Origin: Allacma fusca
Lineage: Eukaryota; Arthropoda; Collembola; Symphypleona; Sminthuridae
NCBI GenBank assembly: GCA_947179485.1
Contig: OX359245.1
Location: forward strand, 31,731,067-31,795,066
DNA length: 64,000 bases
Reading direction: 5' to 3'
Position 1 is the stretch's first letter. Each line of letters opens with the position of its first letter. This document shows positions 22,370 through 32,065 of this stretch, piece by piece. A program made the position numbers and the translations under genes. The notes below the pieces were generated by a model. It did not search any database. It had not been told where the DNA came from and saw only the letters and a program-made list of their open reading frames with translations.

Positions 22370-23823
22370 TTAGTGATCAAGTATCACTCTTTTATCAGCA
22401 TCAATTTCCAGGACACTCTGATACTGACAGTAGACAATGACATTTATGTTCTTGTCCAACGCGGTCCTGAATTTAAGCGATACTTTAAGCTGTCCTCGTT
22501 TGTTGACACTGAGAAAGTTCCAAGAATTAGGCAGTAGCTCAATTGCCACAAGACAGTTGCCTGTACAAATAAATTAACCTTTTTAAATTTCACACTCCAG
22601 TTTTATGAAAACGTAATTCTAAAAAATGTTAATTCATATGTACCTTTAGTGTAATTGTCTCGCTGGATACCGTTGGACAACAGCGAATTAGCAGCAGTTT
22701 TTTCAAGCGTCCTGAGTCCAAGCAGAAAGTCATCTGACCCTAAGAAGCTTCCGTCAGCTTGCTTTTGCTTAAAACTCAAAGATAGATCCCTGTACTGGAG
22801 AGAATCTCCATTCCAAGTAATAGACATCTCAGACAGGTTTTTGTCGACGAAATTGAACGGGGATTTGTTCAGTGATCCCATAAATCCATCCGAATTGACC
22901 ATTCCAATGACAATTATTTTTGGAATTTTTCCAATAACAAGAGAATCAGTAGTTACATAGCTGAGGCCTGACGCTTCCGTAAACGTTTTGATCTCAGCAT
23001 CATTAGTAATGTACTTGAATGTATTCCCGCGGGCTAGTTCAGCCCGATGCATATCAATGATGGGTTTAGAAACAACTTTCTTAGATCCAAAGAAAACCGC
23101 ATCCGTGATTTGGTACTTGTACGGAACCCCATTAGTACCTGCCTTCGTCGTTGTACTGCATTCAAGACAAAGTTCTGGTTGTGCACGTCTCAGTACTATT
23201 CGTATATGACTACCAGCAGGTATGTATCGCGGTTGTGTAAAGATACTTCCTACGAGCTGTCCGACCACTTGGAAGGGCTGGCTTTTTTTCGACATGTCAA
23301 ATCTAGCCTTCCATCCAGAATCCGAAGCAGTAAATACTTCTGGTGTTTCATTCGGATACCACAACTCGTTCTTGAGTCGTCAAGCCTTTTCCTGAGGACT
23401 GGCACTCAACAGACGTTGCATGTACCCAATCCATGGGTAAAAATTAGACGTATCCGATATCAGTTGCCCATTCAGATAGATTTCTAGATTGCTAAACATT
23501 GTCTGAAAGAATAAGTTGCACGGGGCTACGAGGTCATGTGCTAGATCGCACAGGCTACCATCCTGATTTACAATTCGACAAGTAAGAGATATGAAGCTGT
23601 CTAGCGGATCCAGATAGCCAGACGTATCCAAAGTAATTTGAAATTCCAAAGGATTGAAATCTTCTTTTATGGAGACGAGAGGAAATGCCTGGATATAGTC
23701 GCTACTCAATTGAGTAGAAATATCAGTGGGCAGTAGGTCGAATAGGGCCAACTCAGATCGAATGCTCTCTGTTGACCCTTCATAGACCGTAGCCCCTCTC
23801 TCAAAAACGCTATTTAAATCCAT
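22370..23823 (-). pseudogene. Major capsid protein (double jelly-roll), Polinton MCP
   Basis: ATG at 23823. The N-terminal half shows the conserved pattern of a strand-rich IVNQDGS region, then VAPCNLFFQTMFSNLEIYLNGQLIS and SNFYPWIGYMQ, diagnostic of Polinton MCP. An in-frame TGA at 23380-23382 breaks it; the same frame continues on both sides. A predicted 83-bp intron (22643-22561, GTACAT...TACAG) joins a C-terminal exon 22560-22370 with NINVIVYCQYQSVLEID, the usual MCP C-terminal strand. Without the intron the frame would stop at 22603. It forms the icosahedral shell in related viruses. About 450 residues between start and final stop. Confidence 0.86.
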
Positions 23824-23827
23824 TGAA

Positions 23828-24180
23828 CTATTTCACACACCGACAGTTCTTTCGTTTTTTTCCTGCTCCTAATTGCACGCGTTTAACATTCTTCTTCTTA
23901 GTTCGTCCACGCTTCTTTTTCTTATGTGACTTTCTTCGTCTCCTACCCAATCCCAACTGAACTGGTTTTTGAACTGTACGCCTTCTTTTCCTCTTTCCTT
24001 TGCCCGTTTGCTCCTTTTTCTTCACACCAGCTGATCTCTTTAGGGGGTGAGGTAACAAGACGCCTCCGGATTTAGACCGCCAGTCGCCATTAAATTAGTG
24101 CTTACACTTGCTCCTCCAACTTGGTTCTGACCACCGGGTTCTAGGACACAAGCTTTATCATCACACTGGACCTGTCTCAT
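23828..24180 (-). pseudogene. Small basic core-like protein
   Basis: An ATG at 24180 overlaps the stop of the preceding gene (ATGA). The first frame runs about 45 codons with glycine-rich text and ends at a TAA near 24043. The adjacent frame carries SGGVLLPHPLKRSAGVKKK followed by runs of K and R to the stop at 23828. The simplest reading is one small protein with a 1-base frame break around 24060-24090. Lys/Arg richness and position next to the capsid gene suggest a DNA-condensing core protein analogous to adenovirus VII/X. That role is inferred. Confidence 0.5.
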
Positions 24181-25802
24181 ACTTTTGGTCGAATGTGAAG
24201 CGTCACTCCTGTTGTAGTTCCTCCGAAATTAATAGGACTCAAAGATTCGTCAGCAAAATCTACACGAATCTGATTTTGCTCCTCGCCGTGCAAAGGCAAA
24301 TAAGTCACTGGGGAAAATTCGTGCTCGCATTCTGAATTATAATCATGGCTTAGTTTTAGCTCCTTAAGTAGAGGGATACAACGGTCTTCATATGTCTGAT
24401 TTTTAATCAGATTTGAAAGAACCAGCAGGCGATTTGCCTGACCCGGAGCTGGCTTTGGTACAGGAGGCGGGATTTCCTCCTTTTCATATTCATCTTCCTC
24501 TTACTCCTCAACTAGTTCGCGCTTTGCCACATACCTCGAACCGCTCTTAAACACATGATTCCGAGATATTCCAAGGTACTTGAGCAGGGAAAGCGGCAAA
24601 ACGACTTCAACGTCGTTCGATACTTCGCTCATGACAATGTCCCCATTGTCGTTATGAAATTTCACATGATTCAAAGGATATACATATTCGGAGAAAGTAT
24701 TATTGAGTTCTTGTAATACGTCTTGAAGCGCCATCGACGTAGGTTCTTTCATGTACAAGTTCATAGGTACCGATCTACGAACTTTATATATCAGAATATC
24801 TGTCTTTCCAATTTTATTAAACATGGCTTGGTCGAATGGAGCCTTGGAAACGTAAACACTTCCCGAGTAGAACGTGTCGTCGGTAAATCCTAAGCAATTT
24901 GCAATCTTTGTAGGGAAAACTATATGATTGCGATCATCATCTGCTCCCAACTTGACAATAATCGAACATCGAAAGGCACTGTCCCAGACAAAGTCTACAA
25001 TCGTCTCCAAGAACTGTTCGAGCTTAGATTTCACTTTCATAAAATATTGCACATAATCTTTATCGTTAAGTTTCTTTAAAACAATTAGGTTGTTATGCTG
25101 TTGTTTAACCCCAACTGGATTTAAAAAATATGTTTCCCTCAAAAATTTGAAGTCGAATATTGTGTTCATCGGAGTTTTGACAAATTCGGTTTGATCCAAT
25201 ATAAAGTCCCCACTTGTTGATCCGGATTCGAACAGTTTTCGAGTGAAGCCCAAGACTTTTGCAAAGTCAGTCGACAGATACAAGTAATCATACGCCTTGC
25301 CAAGTTCTGGGTTGATAAAGATAATCATTTTGTTTGCTCCCTCAACATAAGCGATGCCCATGTTTATTTTGAGCGCCGCATATTTATTGTTAAATTGAGT
25401 TATGAATTCGTTAATATTAGCATCCGTCTATTTAAATTGATACGATGTTTCCACGGGCGGTACGTAACCAGGGTACAACGGACCAATCGGAACAGCAGAC
25501 ATGTGAATGGGAATAGACCGTTTGACAACTCGTCGTCGTTTCCTTGTAAGACGCAGCTGAGGTTCGCTCGTGGCGACTTGCGGGATACTTCGTAGACTTT
25601 CCAGCATTGGTTTACTCGGTTTGTATCGAAGCTTTAAAAGTCCAACTTCATATTTCCCCCTTGGACAATGTATTGGGTTGGCCAACTGATGTATAATTGA
25701 AGACTGTGACAGATCATTCGAATTTGTTAGGACAATGTAGTGTTCCAGTTCATTATCCTGCTGAGCAAAACGCGCGTTTCGTTGAGGGTACATTTTATTC
25801 AT
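24177..25802 (-). pseudogene. Large Polinton virion-associated protein (PX/minor-capsid type)
   Basis: One continuous 542-codon frame from ATG 25802 to TGA 24177-24179, interrupted by TAG at 25428-25430 and TAA at 24501-24503. The N terminus (HYIVLTNSNDL, then GKYEVGLLKLRY) has the pattern found at the start of a large conserved Polinton ORF. The middle carries repeated LGF/LGI blocks (ANCLGFTDDTF, LKYLGISRNHVF). The C terminus (EFSPVTYLPL ... VTLHIRP) matches the usual end of that ORF. Its precise virion role is not settled from sequence; I give PX/minor capsid as the nearest label. It lies between the integrase and the core-like gene with short gaps. Confidence 0.65.
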
Positions 25803-25859
25803 CTGTTGTCAATTCGAACGATAAATTGTGAATGACGTCGAATATATATGGAAATCTCT

Positions 25860-26828
25860 TTAATCCGCCTTCTTAACTAGACTTAGCTCAGGCGCATAAA
25901 AACTCGCATTTAACTGTTCGGAATTCATGTCGGCTAATCGGAATGTATACGGGTATGTATTCACAACCTGAACAACTTTAAATAGTTCTCTCGAAAAGGA
26001 TTCCTTATACCCCTTTTCAAATATCATTTTTATCCGAGAAATACGAACCACATCACCTACTGAGTACTGTGGAGGCTTTCTTGGTCTTTTTGTCTCTTCT
26101 AAATACGTCTTGTATATGCGCTCCCACACCTCATAAGAATTTCTAGTAGTCACATCATTTGGAGCTATACCAATAGATCTGTGTTTCGTAGCATTATATG
26201 CTCTTGTAAAGTCTGGGAGTACTTCAACAATTCTTTTCGTGTTTTCCATCGTCATGTATCGTTGAAGCTTTGTAAAAAGTGTTCTAATGAATCTTTCGCT
26301 CATATTGGCTTTCATAGGCGAATGGATATTATACAGTTGTACTTGACTGGCATTAAGAAACTTTCAAAATGCAGCTGACATAAATTCAGTTCCCCTATCT
26401 GTATATAAGTACACAGGTGTAACTCCCGACTCCGCAAAAACGGACTTGAAAGCTTTAATCATCGAGTCTGAATTCTTGTTTTTCAACAAGCGTGTATACG
26501 CTTTTCTCGAGACAGCGTCAACCACAACCAGAACAAAGTGATTGCCACTGTTTGACTTGGAAAGTCTTGCCAAATCTTTCAGATCAGCTGTGAAAATTTC
26601 ATTTATAAAATTAACCATAATTTTCCGTCTTGGAAACTTTTTTCTGGCTTGCTTGTGCAATGAAAATGTATCCAGAGCTCTCAGCTCTTTTGCAACTTCA
26701 TCCTTGTCTGCAAACTCTTTACGGTTTTGAAAAAAACTACTTAAACCAGAGAATGACCCAGATAATTTCTGATTCAAGTACGTCTTTTGTATTTCCGATC
26801 TTTCTTCGTCAACTTCCGTCGCTTCCAT
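25860..26828 (-). pseudogene. Retroviral-type DDE integrase (Polinton INT)
   Basis: ATG at 26828. The N-terminal block GSFSGLSSF ... DTFSLHKQARKKFPRRK is typical of Polinton integrases. The catalytic acids are visible: Asp in FTADLKDL, Asp in YTDRGTEF and Glu in NMSERF. PYTFRLADMN is in the chromo-like C terminus. An in-frame TGA at 26364-26366 separates the second Asp from the Glu, so the enzyme cannot be made in one piece. It would catalyse insertion with 6-bp duplication, in agreement with the TGCGTC repeats. The start overlaps the upstream basic ORF by 55 bases in another frame. Confidence 0.88.
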
Positions 26829-27313
26829 TTTTTATTTCTCTTTTTCACTTTGCCAACTTGCTTTCGCGGGCGTAGTTTCCGACCAGTTTTCTCAACAACG
26901 TCTGGACCAGGAGTACTTAGATCTTGTCTGTTTTTGCTGGATTTTATTTCCAAAGGGTCAACTATTTGATCACCTTTTTCCTTCTCACCAAAGGACACAT
27001 CATTCCCGAACGTTTTCCATTCTGGTTCCAAGATATAGTTCTCCCCTTTGTGAAATCTGCAGCAGCATAACTGTAGGTTTTGAGATTTTCTTTTTCGAGG
27101 TAATGTTTTGTCTTCAGTCTGTGTATGAGTTTTGGTGATATTCGAATTAGTCAAAGGCACTGTCACAGGTTCATTAAGTGTTTCCTGATCAGTGTGTGCA
27201 TTCTCTGTAACCGGAACATCGCTTAACTCAGTAGTCCTGTTGCTATCATCTTTGTATAAGCTCATTAGTTTTTCGTAAAGCTGAGGTTCGATAACTTTGT
27301 AAATTTGCGCCAT
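26774..27313 (-). CDS. Polinton ORF upstream of and overlapping the integrase, basic C terminus
   Basis: 179 codons from ATG 27313, open throughout. N terminus MAQIYKVIEPQLYEKLMSLY, a short helical leader of the kind seen in Polinton ORFs at this place. The middle is Thr/Asn-rich and low complexity. From about residue 140 it is strongly basic (GRKLRPRKQVGKVKKRNKKW), compatible with nucleic-acid binding or nuclear targeting. Its last 55 bases overlap the integrase start in a different frame. Function unknown. Confidence 0.6.
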   Translation of the reverse strand: MAQIYKVIEPQLYEKLMSLYKDDSNRTTELSDVPVTENAHTDQETLNEPVTVPLTNSNITKTHTQTEDKTLPRKRKSQNLQLCCCRFHKGENYILEPEWKTFGNDVSFGEKEKGDQIVDPLEIKSSKNRQDLSTPGPDVVEKTGRKLRPRKQVGKVKKRNKKWKRRKLTKKDRKYKRRT

Positions 27314-27315
27314 GA

Positions 27316-27627
27316 TTATTCATACAACATGACACTAGCAAATTCGTCCTGTAGAATTCGAGAAACCACAGTACACAATTTTTTTTTAACTTTGGCCTAT
27401 CTTCTCGTCAACGCCGTCCTTAATGATTTAGAAGATTTGATTTCCTTCAGTACACTACTAACCCACGTTCACCTTGAGTTACTGAATATAGAAAAATTCA
27501 CAAGACATTCTGTAACAGCACTCAGTTGCCGGTCCGATGCTTGAACAAGCAACTTTGTAAATAATTTGTTTTCAGCTTTGCACAAAGTATATAAGAACTT
27601 AAAGTTTTTCTCAAGTTTAGTCATCAT
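27316..27627 (-). pseudogene. Small conserved Polinton ORF, two stops
   Basis: A 104-codon frame whose first ATG shares its A with the ATPase stop (TAATG). It carries FLYTLCKAENKLFTKLLVQA ... LSAVTECLVNFS and later SLRTALTRR, the layout of a small conserved helical Polinton protein of unknown function. TGA at 27469-27471 and TAG at 27397-27399 interrupt it. The stop at 27316-27318 lies two bases before the next ATG. Confidence 0.5.
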
Positions 27628-28271
27628 TATTTCGGACCATATACTTCTGTTTTAGGGGTAGCGTATAATGAATTTCTCACAAAGAAAACGTATTTCTTAT
27701 GCTTCGGGTGCAGGTCCAGTATAATATAGCTATACTCTTTACCTATGACAGCCTTTCTGTATGCGTCGACCAGGAAAGATACGTTTCCGGGACAAACCTG
27801 ACGTGCAATTGTCGATACTATTGATCTGTCCCTTGCAGAGTCAAAGTAACACAACCACTGCGTGTTAATGGATAGCTCCCGAAGGTTTTTATGATAGAGG
27901 TTTTGTAATATCACTATTATAGAGACCCCTCGGTGATGCGAATGTTTTGTAAAAAAGTTTGTAATAATATCATGAGCTTGTCCTTTCCCCAAAGAATCAA
28001 TCTGATCGTCTACAACAACTAGGCTAGGGTTAGGCGCAGATTCAATGTCTTCTAACCGCTTAGTAAAAGTAACGTCAGGATCAGTTTCCTGAATTTCGTA
28101 GAAGGATGGTTGAAAGTCGGAATATACGTACAGGACCTTTTGTATAGGTTTATCAAACACTTTGTTTCTATTCCGTATTATATCTAAAGTCAGGCGGGTT
28201 TTTCCACTTCCTGTTACGCCTGCAATAATGCAGGTAGACGGATGTGCTATTGCAAAATCCACACTGTCCAT
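27627..28271 (-). CDS. Genome-packaging ATPase (FtsK/HerA type, Polinton ATP)
   Basis: 214 codons, intact, ATG at 28271. Walker A GVTGSGKT at residues 18-25, Walker B SLVVVDDQ at about residues 83-90, and the sensor-type strand IIVILQNLYH followed by LSINTQWLCYF, all in the order of viral A32-like packaging ATPases. In related viruses it drives DNA into the capsid. First gene of the compact minus-strand block; its stop overlaps the next start (TAATG), suggesting coupled or polycistronic expression. No break is seen. Confidence 0.9.
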   Translation of the reverse strand: MDSVDFAIAHPSTCIIAGVTGSGKTRLTLDIIRNRNKVFDKPIQKVLYVYSDFQPSFYEIQETDPDVTFTKRLEDIESAPNPSLVVVDDQIDSLGKGQAHDIITNFFTKHSHHRGVSIIVILQNLYHKNLRELSINTQWLCYFDSARDRSIVSTIARQVCPGNVSFLVDAYRKAVIGKEYSYIILDLHPKHKKYVFFVRNSLYATPKTEVYGPK

Positions 28272-28448
28272 GCTCTCACTATAAGTTTCATTAGCATACT
28301 AACATATTTTACGTTCATATATGTCATATATATACACTTACCGTTTCCTCTTAATTTCTTATGACTTTATTTAATACATGAAAATACTTTTTTCTGATTT
28401 TTTTGTTTCAGCTACAGGACCTTCTGGGAACAGGAAAAACTCTTTGAC

Positions 28449-28751
28449 ATGAACGTCAATGCGTTTTTGTGTAAATTCAAAATTGAGAATGTACTGCTTC
28501 CTGTTCAAAAACCCACCACCGAACAGTGGGGAAAAACCTTCAACGAACTGAAGGAAGATATGTTCCGAGAGTTGGGCGGTGATGTACCCGCACTTGTGAT
28601 AGACACAAGTCAAAAGTTTGATGCGTCAAAATTCACGGATCGGAATTTTTCCATCAAATCTTTGCGGAAGTACCGGTTCGCTAGGTTTATCAAAACCCTC
28701 CAATTCAAAGAATATGGAGAAAAGACTCTTGACTTCAAAGGAGTCTACTAA
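28449..28751 (+). CDS. Unknown 100-residue protein
   Basis: ATG at 28449 to TAA at 28749. The same frame is open upstream to a strong acceptor-like site (TTTTTTTGTTTCAG ending 28411), so a 5' exon or leader intron is possible. Content: mixed charged text with WGKTFNELKEDMFRELGGD and a basic RKYRFARFIKTLQF near the end. No domain recognised. It diverges from the ATPase gene and starts the plus-strand block of the right arm. Confidence 0.5.
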   Translation: MNVNAFLCKFKIENVLLPVQKPTTEQWGKTFNELKEDMFRELGGDVPALVIDTSQKFDASKFTDRNFSIKSLRKYRFARFIKTLQFKEYGEKTLDFKGVY

Positions 28752-28881
28752 GATAAACTCAATTTAGTTAAAGATGGTACGAATTTTATATTTCCATACA
28801 AATTACTTGTATTGCGATCCAACGAATCATTACGTACCATGCGAAATATGTAATATAAATTATTTGAATTGTTTGCATTAG

Positions 28882-30731
28882 TGGAAGGACCGTACAGCAC
28901 TTCGGAGCTCAAATCAACGAGTTCGTTTTCCGCTGTTACGAGTTCCACTACACTAGGTTGCCTTGATGTGCATATTTCGTCTTGCACAGGCACCGATATG
29001 GAGGCGGCTCTCGTTGAAGATCCGTCTCCAGGTGACCTGTCGTATTTGTCAGGACTTGATTACATGCATCCACTGAATCCGTGTGGGATTGAATCAGGGT
29101 TGAGCTTCCTGATGTCTAAGACGTTTGGACATCAGCGTAGTGTTTTGACACACTTACCAGCGGACTACGTTTCTCCATCTCATTACAATGAGATGTGTAA
29201 GTGACATTTGATATAAGTCACTAATTTATATTCCAGTTTAATCCCAAATAATATTTTTTTATTATCATTATTATATTAGTGTGGCCAGAAATTGACTTTA
29301 TTGTCACTGGAACTGACAACCATCCCAATAAACTTCATATTGTTTTTGGATATGGCCTGGTCAATGTCAAACGACTGCAACTACTTCGTGTTGCAATGAT
29401 TGACATTGAGCGCGCCTTTCCTCCACCTCGAACTGTTGGGAAAAAACAAATTCATCCAACAGAATGCGATGCATGGATGATGTCGAAACGGTTTCTATTA
29501 ACCCTTCGCGCATTGTTCATGCTTCGTATTCGATTCTACATTGTCTTTCAAGGTGTTGGACAAATACTGATAACTAGACCCATGTGTTGCAAAACCACAT
29601 TGGGTCTGACCAAATCTTCGAGCTTTGCATCCAGCTATCTGGATCTGTTAATTATAAGTCACTAACAAGATTATATTTCCTATGATTTAATCAGTGTTGT
29701 TATTTATGTATGATCATTTGGATTTATAGTCATGGTTTACTTGTGATGATGCAATTCCCGAGTGCAAGTGCAGGCGCTCGTCCGAAATGCGAAAATCCAT
29801 TCAACGAGTGCATGGACAAAAACTGGATAAAATTGTGTCCTATGCTGATGCCCGAGCTGCACTAGGAGAATTTCAATCCTTGCAGAATTGCGGGTTTCCT
29901 AGAATTTGCCCGCCTCTGAGTTATGTGGCCAGAGAAGAGCCTGCAGTAAGCACTTTGTTTGTTTTTATCCCTCTTATACTTCATTTGTTCTCTCCTAAAT
30001 TCCCACTGTTTATAAGGACCCTGACCAAATACTCGGTGTAGCACCAGAGTTAGCCGTACCATATCCCGCAATTGATGCCCCGTATTATTCAGCGAATGAT
30101 GCTCAATTGCCGGCAAATTATAATAATGATTCTACAGTGGGACCCATGTATTCATTCAATGGGTCTAATTCTGCTTCAGAACATCCTGCGGTAATAAATT
30201 TATATTTCAGCAGCTTTGTTTTCAGAGGATGCTCAGTGTTAAACAAAATACATTATACAGGTTTCGCCTTTGTCTCCTGCCCAAAATGGGTCTTCTACCA
30301 CTTCACACCATTCGGTGGTAATTGCTTTATATTTTAGCTTCGTTTTTTCAGGGGATGCACAGTGTTAAACAAAATACATTATAATAATACAGGTTCCACC
30401 TTTGCCTCCTGGCCAAAAATACAGCAAGGCATATGTAAAGAAATTCAAAAGGAGACAGAAGGAGAAAGCGCTACGCGCACTAGATTCATCCGCAGGCAAA
30501 AGTAGCTGCGCATTGCAAAATGCTCGGCGTAAGGAAACGAAAAGGTCGATTTCTTTGTCAGCTTGCACACCCTCAGACCAATCAGTTGGACAGGGCGGTT
30601 CCGGCAGTAGCCGAACCTCCCGTAAAAATGCCAGGAACCGTCAGAAAAAGAAACTTCAGAAGTCACTGGCTTCTGAGTTAAGATCTCAGTCGGGAGTATC
30701 TCAATCCTCCGACTCCGTATACTCGGCATAG
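28882..30731 (+). CDS. Multi-exon gene of unknown function in the Polinton right arm
   Basis: Exons by splice signals and phase: 28882-29196, 29280 to about 29665 (3' end unresolved), 29730-29945, 30017-30190, 30261-30317, 30393-30731. The 5' start is not resolved. Exon 2 carries TDNHPNKLHIVFGYGLVNV and KKQIHPTECDAWMMSKRF; exon 3 has a Cys cluster (CDDAIPECKCRR). Exons 4-6 are Pro/Ser/Asn-rich, and the last exon is Lys/Arg/Ser-rich (KAYVKKFKRRQKEKA), which suggests nuclear or nucleic-acid binding. Introns 30191-30260 and 30318-30392 with their following exon starts are tandem duplicates (VSPLSPAQNG and VPPLPPGQKY). No family recognised; it may be a captured host gene. Confidence 0.45.
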
Positions 30732-31089
30732 AAATGATTAACATGTAATGATTGATTTATGTATGTTTTTTGCAGGAATGCGACATATGCTTTTGACTTA
30801 TAATGAATGATTTTGTTTTCAGCATAATGCCACCGATCAAGACTGGAAATTTATTTACAATTCCTTTATTCAGTTTAATATTTTTACACAATACTCATGG
30901 TTTATTTCATCATTTTATACTTATTTTACACAATGCTCGTGACAGGTTTTTTCATGTCATCATTTTAAAATCAATTTACTTTTTTCCATTAAATTTGTAT
31001 TCGTATTACATTCTCGTTAGACACTGCTATATTTCTTGCATAGAAAACAAAGCACAATCACTTCCTCCAAAATCGTTCATAGACAAACT
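30732..31089. other. Intergenic, AT-rich, convergent gene ends
   Basis: Between the ends of the plus-strand unknown gene and the minus-strand BIR gene. The ORF at 30803-31120 is Leu/Phe/Ile-rich AT-driven text, and I do not count it as a gene. Confidence 0.5.
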
Positions 31090-31845
31090 TTATATCTTCC
31101 CCCACCCGAATCCAGTATAAAGCATACGTTCACTTAACTGTACATATTCGTATTCGGATTCATCTGGCCTTGTCGCAGGTTTTCTGTATGGGCAAGGCTC
31201 CCCCGTTGAAAGCCTTGGAACAAACGGGCAGATCCCAGTAAACGAATTCACCCGCCAGCCCACTCCCCCTAAACCATCTCCACTTTGCATACAACATTTA
31301 TTGAATACACCCTACTCACTTCCCCTCGCGTATAGCCAAATTCCCCACAGGGAGTCCACACAGAAAGGGACATCTATTCCAGTACTTTCTATGCTCCCTT
31401 CTAGGATCGTCTCCGTCCTTCCAGTTTCGTAAAGTCACACCACAGAATACACACCTGACCTAGAAATTCAACTTCTTTCAACTCAATTCATCGAATCTAA
31501 GTTAAAACGTTTATTCATACATACCTTATCCGTTTCTCCAAAATACCAGAATCCCACTCGAGCCAACGCCAGAGGGGAAACGTTCATATTCTTCCAGCGC
31601 GCAGGCTCATAAAATGATTTTAGCCTCTCATACTCCCCTCTCAACATTTTCACATCAACCTTTCCCACCTGTCGCGCCTTGCATAAACGACAAGGAAATA
31701 TTCGATCCACACAACAATACACATACCAACTTCCATCCTCATTTTTCTCCCAATCTATTTGACTACCAGACTCAGACCAATCTTTATACCCCTTGAAGTT
31801 TTCACACTCCGACCCAGCTCCCGAAACACTCTGAGTCGCACCCAT
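31090..31845 (-). CDS. BIR-domain (IAP-like) protein carried by the Polinton
   Basis: Three exons: 31845-31525, 31459-31320, 31282-31090, totalling 654 nt (217 residues) with no stop. The single BIR spans about residues 70-140. RLKSF starts it, LALARVGFWYFG is in the middle, and the zinc ligands C110, C113, H130 and C137 fit CX2CX16HX6C exactly, with the WKDGDDPRREH block between. There is no RING or second BIR, so it resembles short viral or cellular BIR proteins. Such proteins bind caspases or their regulators and block cell death, or act in cell division. The first residues (MGATQS) fit the N-myristoylation rule. Placed at the right end beside the inverted repeat, pointing inward. It is intact while most core genes are broken. 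Confidence 0.83.
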
Positions 31846-31985
31846 ACCTAAATGAATATGAGCACAATTTCCCCCATTCGTCCAATACCCTACACACTCT
31901 TCATCAACAACACGAACCCCCTGTCTTCAACCGGTTTTATCACGCAAGGGGTTCGCGTCTCACTCTACCCCATGCACCCGATCTT

Positions 31986-32059
31986 TCTCATAATCAATAA
32001 AATCTCAGATATCCTTGATTTTATTGATTATGAGATAGATCGACATTCTTGCTACTACT
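31986..32059 (-). repeat. Right terminal inverted repeat with a 50-bp imperfect palindrome
   Basis: Bases 32059 back to about 32015 match the left end. 31986-32035 has arms TCTCATAATCAATAAAATC and its complement around a 12-base centre (TCAGATATCCTT), a hairpin equivalent to that at the left end but with a different loop. Confidence 0.88.
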
Positions 32060-32065
32060 TGCGTC
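32060..32065. other. Target-site duplication (right) of the Polinton
   Basis: TGCGTC, identical to 11095-11100. Confidence 0.92.

Larger units (their letters stand above)
11101..32059. mobile_element. Polinton/Maverick virus-like transposon (about 21 kb)
   Basis: The 20,959-bp element begins AGTAGTAGCAAGAATG and ends with its reverse complement. It is flanked by a perfect 6-bp duplication TGCGTC (11095-11100 and 32060-32065); 5'-AG termini and 6-bp duplications are Polinton hallmarks. The interior carries protein-primed PolB, retroviral-type integrase, FtsK/HerA packaging ATPase, adenain-like protease, major capsid protein and further virion-type ORFs, plus a Pif1-like helicase and a BIR gene. 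Most core genes contain stops or frameshifts, so this copy is unlikely to be autonomous. The left 4 kb is mostly repeats, and the right 4 kb holds the accessory genes. Confidence 0.95.

Noticed and set aside
15143-28271. In-frame stops as a reassigned codon or programmed readthrough
   Set aside because: TAA, TAG and TGA all occur, a frameshift also exists, and neighbouring host genes use the standard code.
28850-28881. 32-nt intron linking an ATG at about 28773 to the multi-exon gene
   Set aside because: The phase fits, but 32 nt is too short for a spliceosomal intron, so the 5' end was left unresolved.
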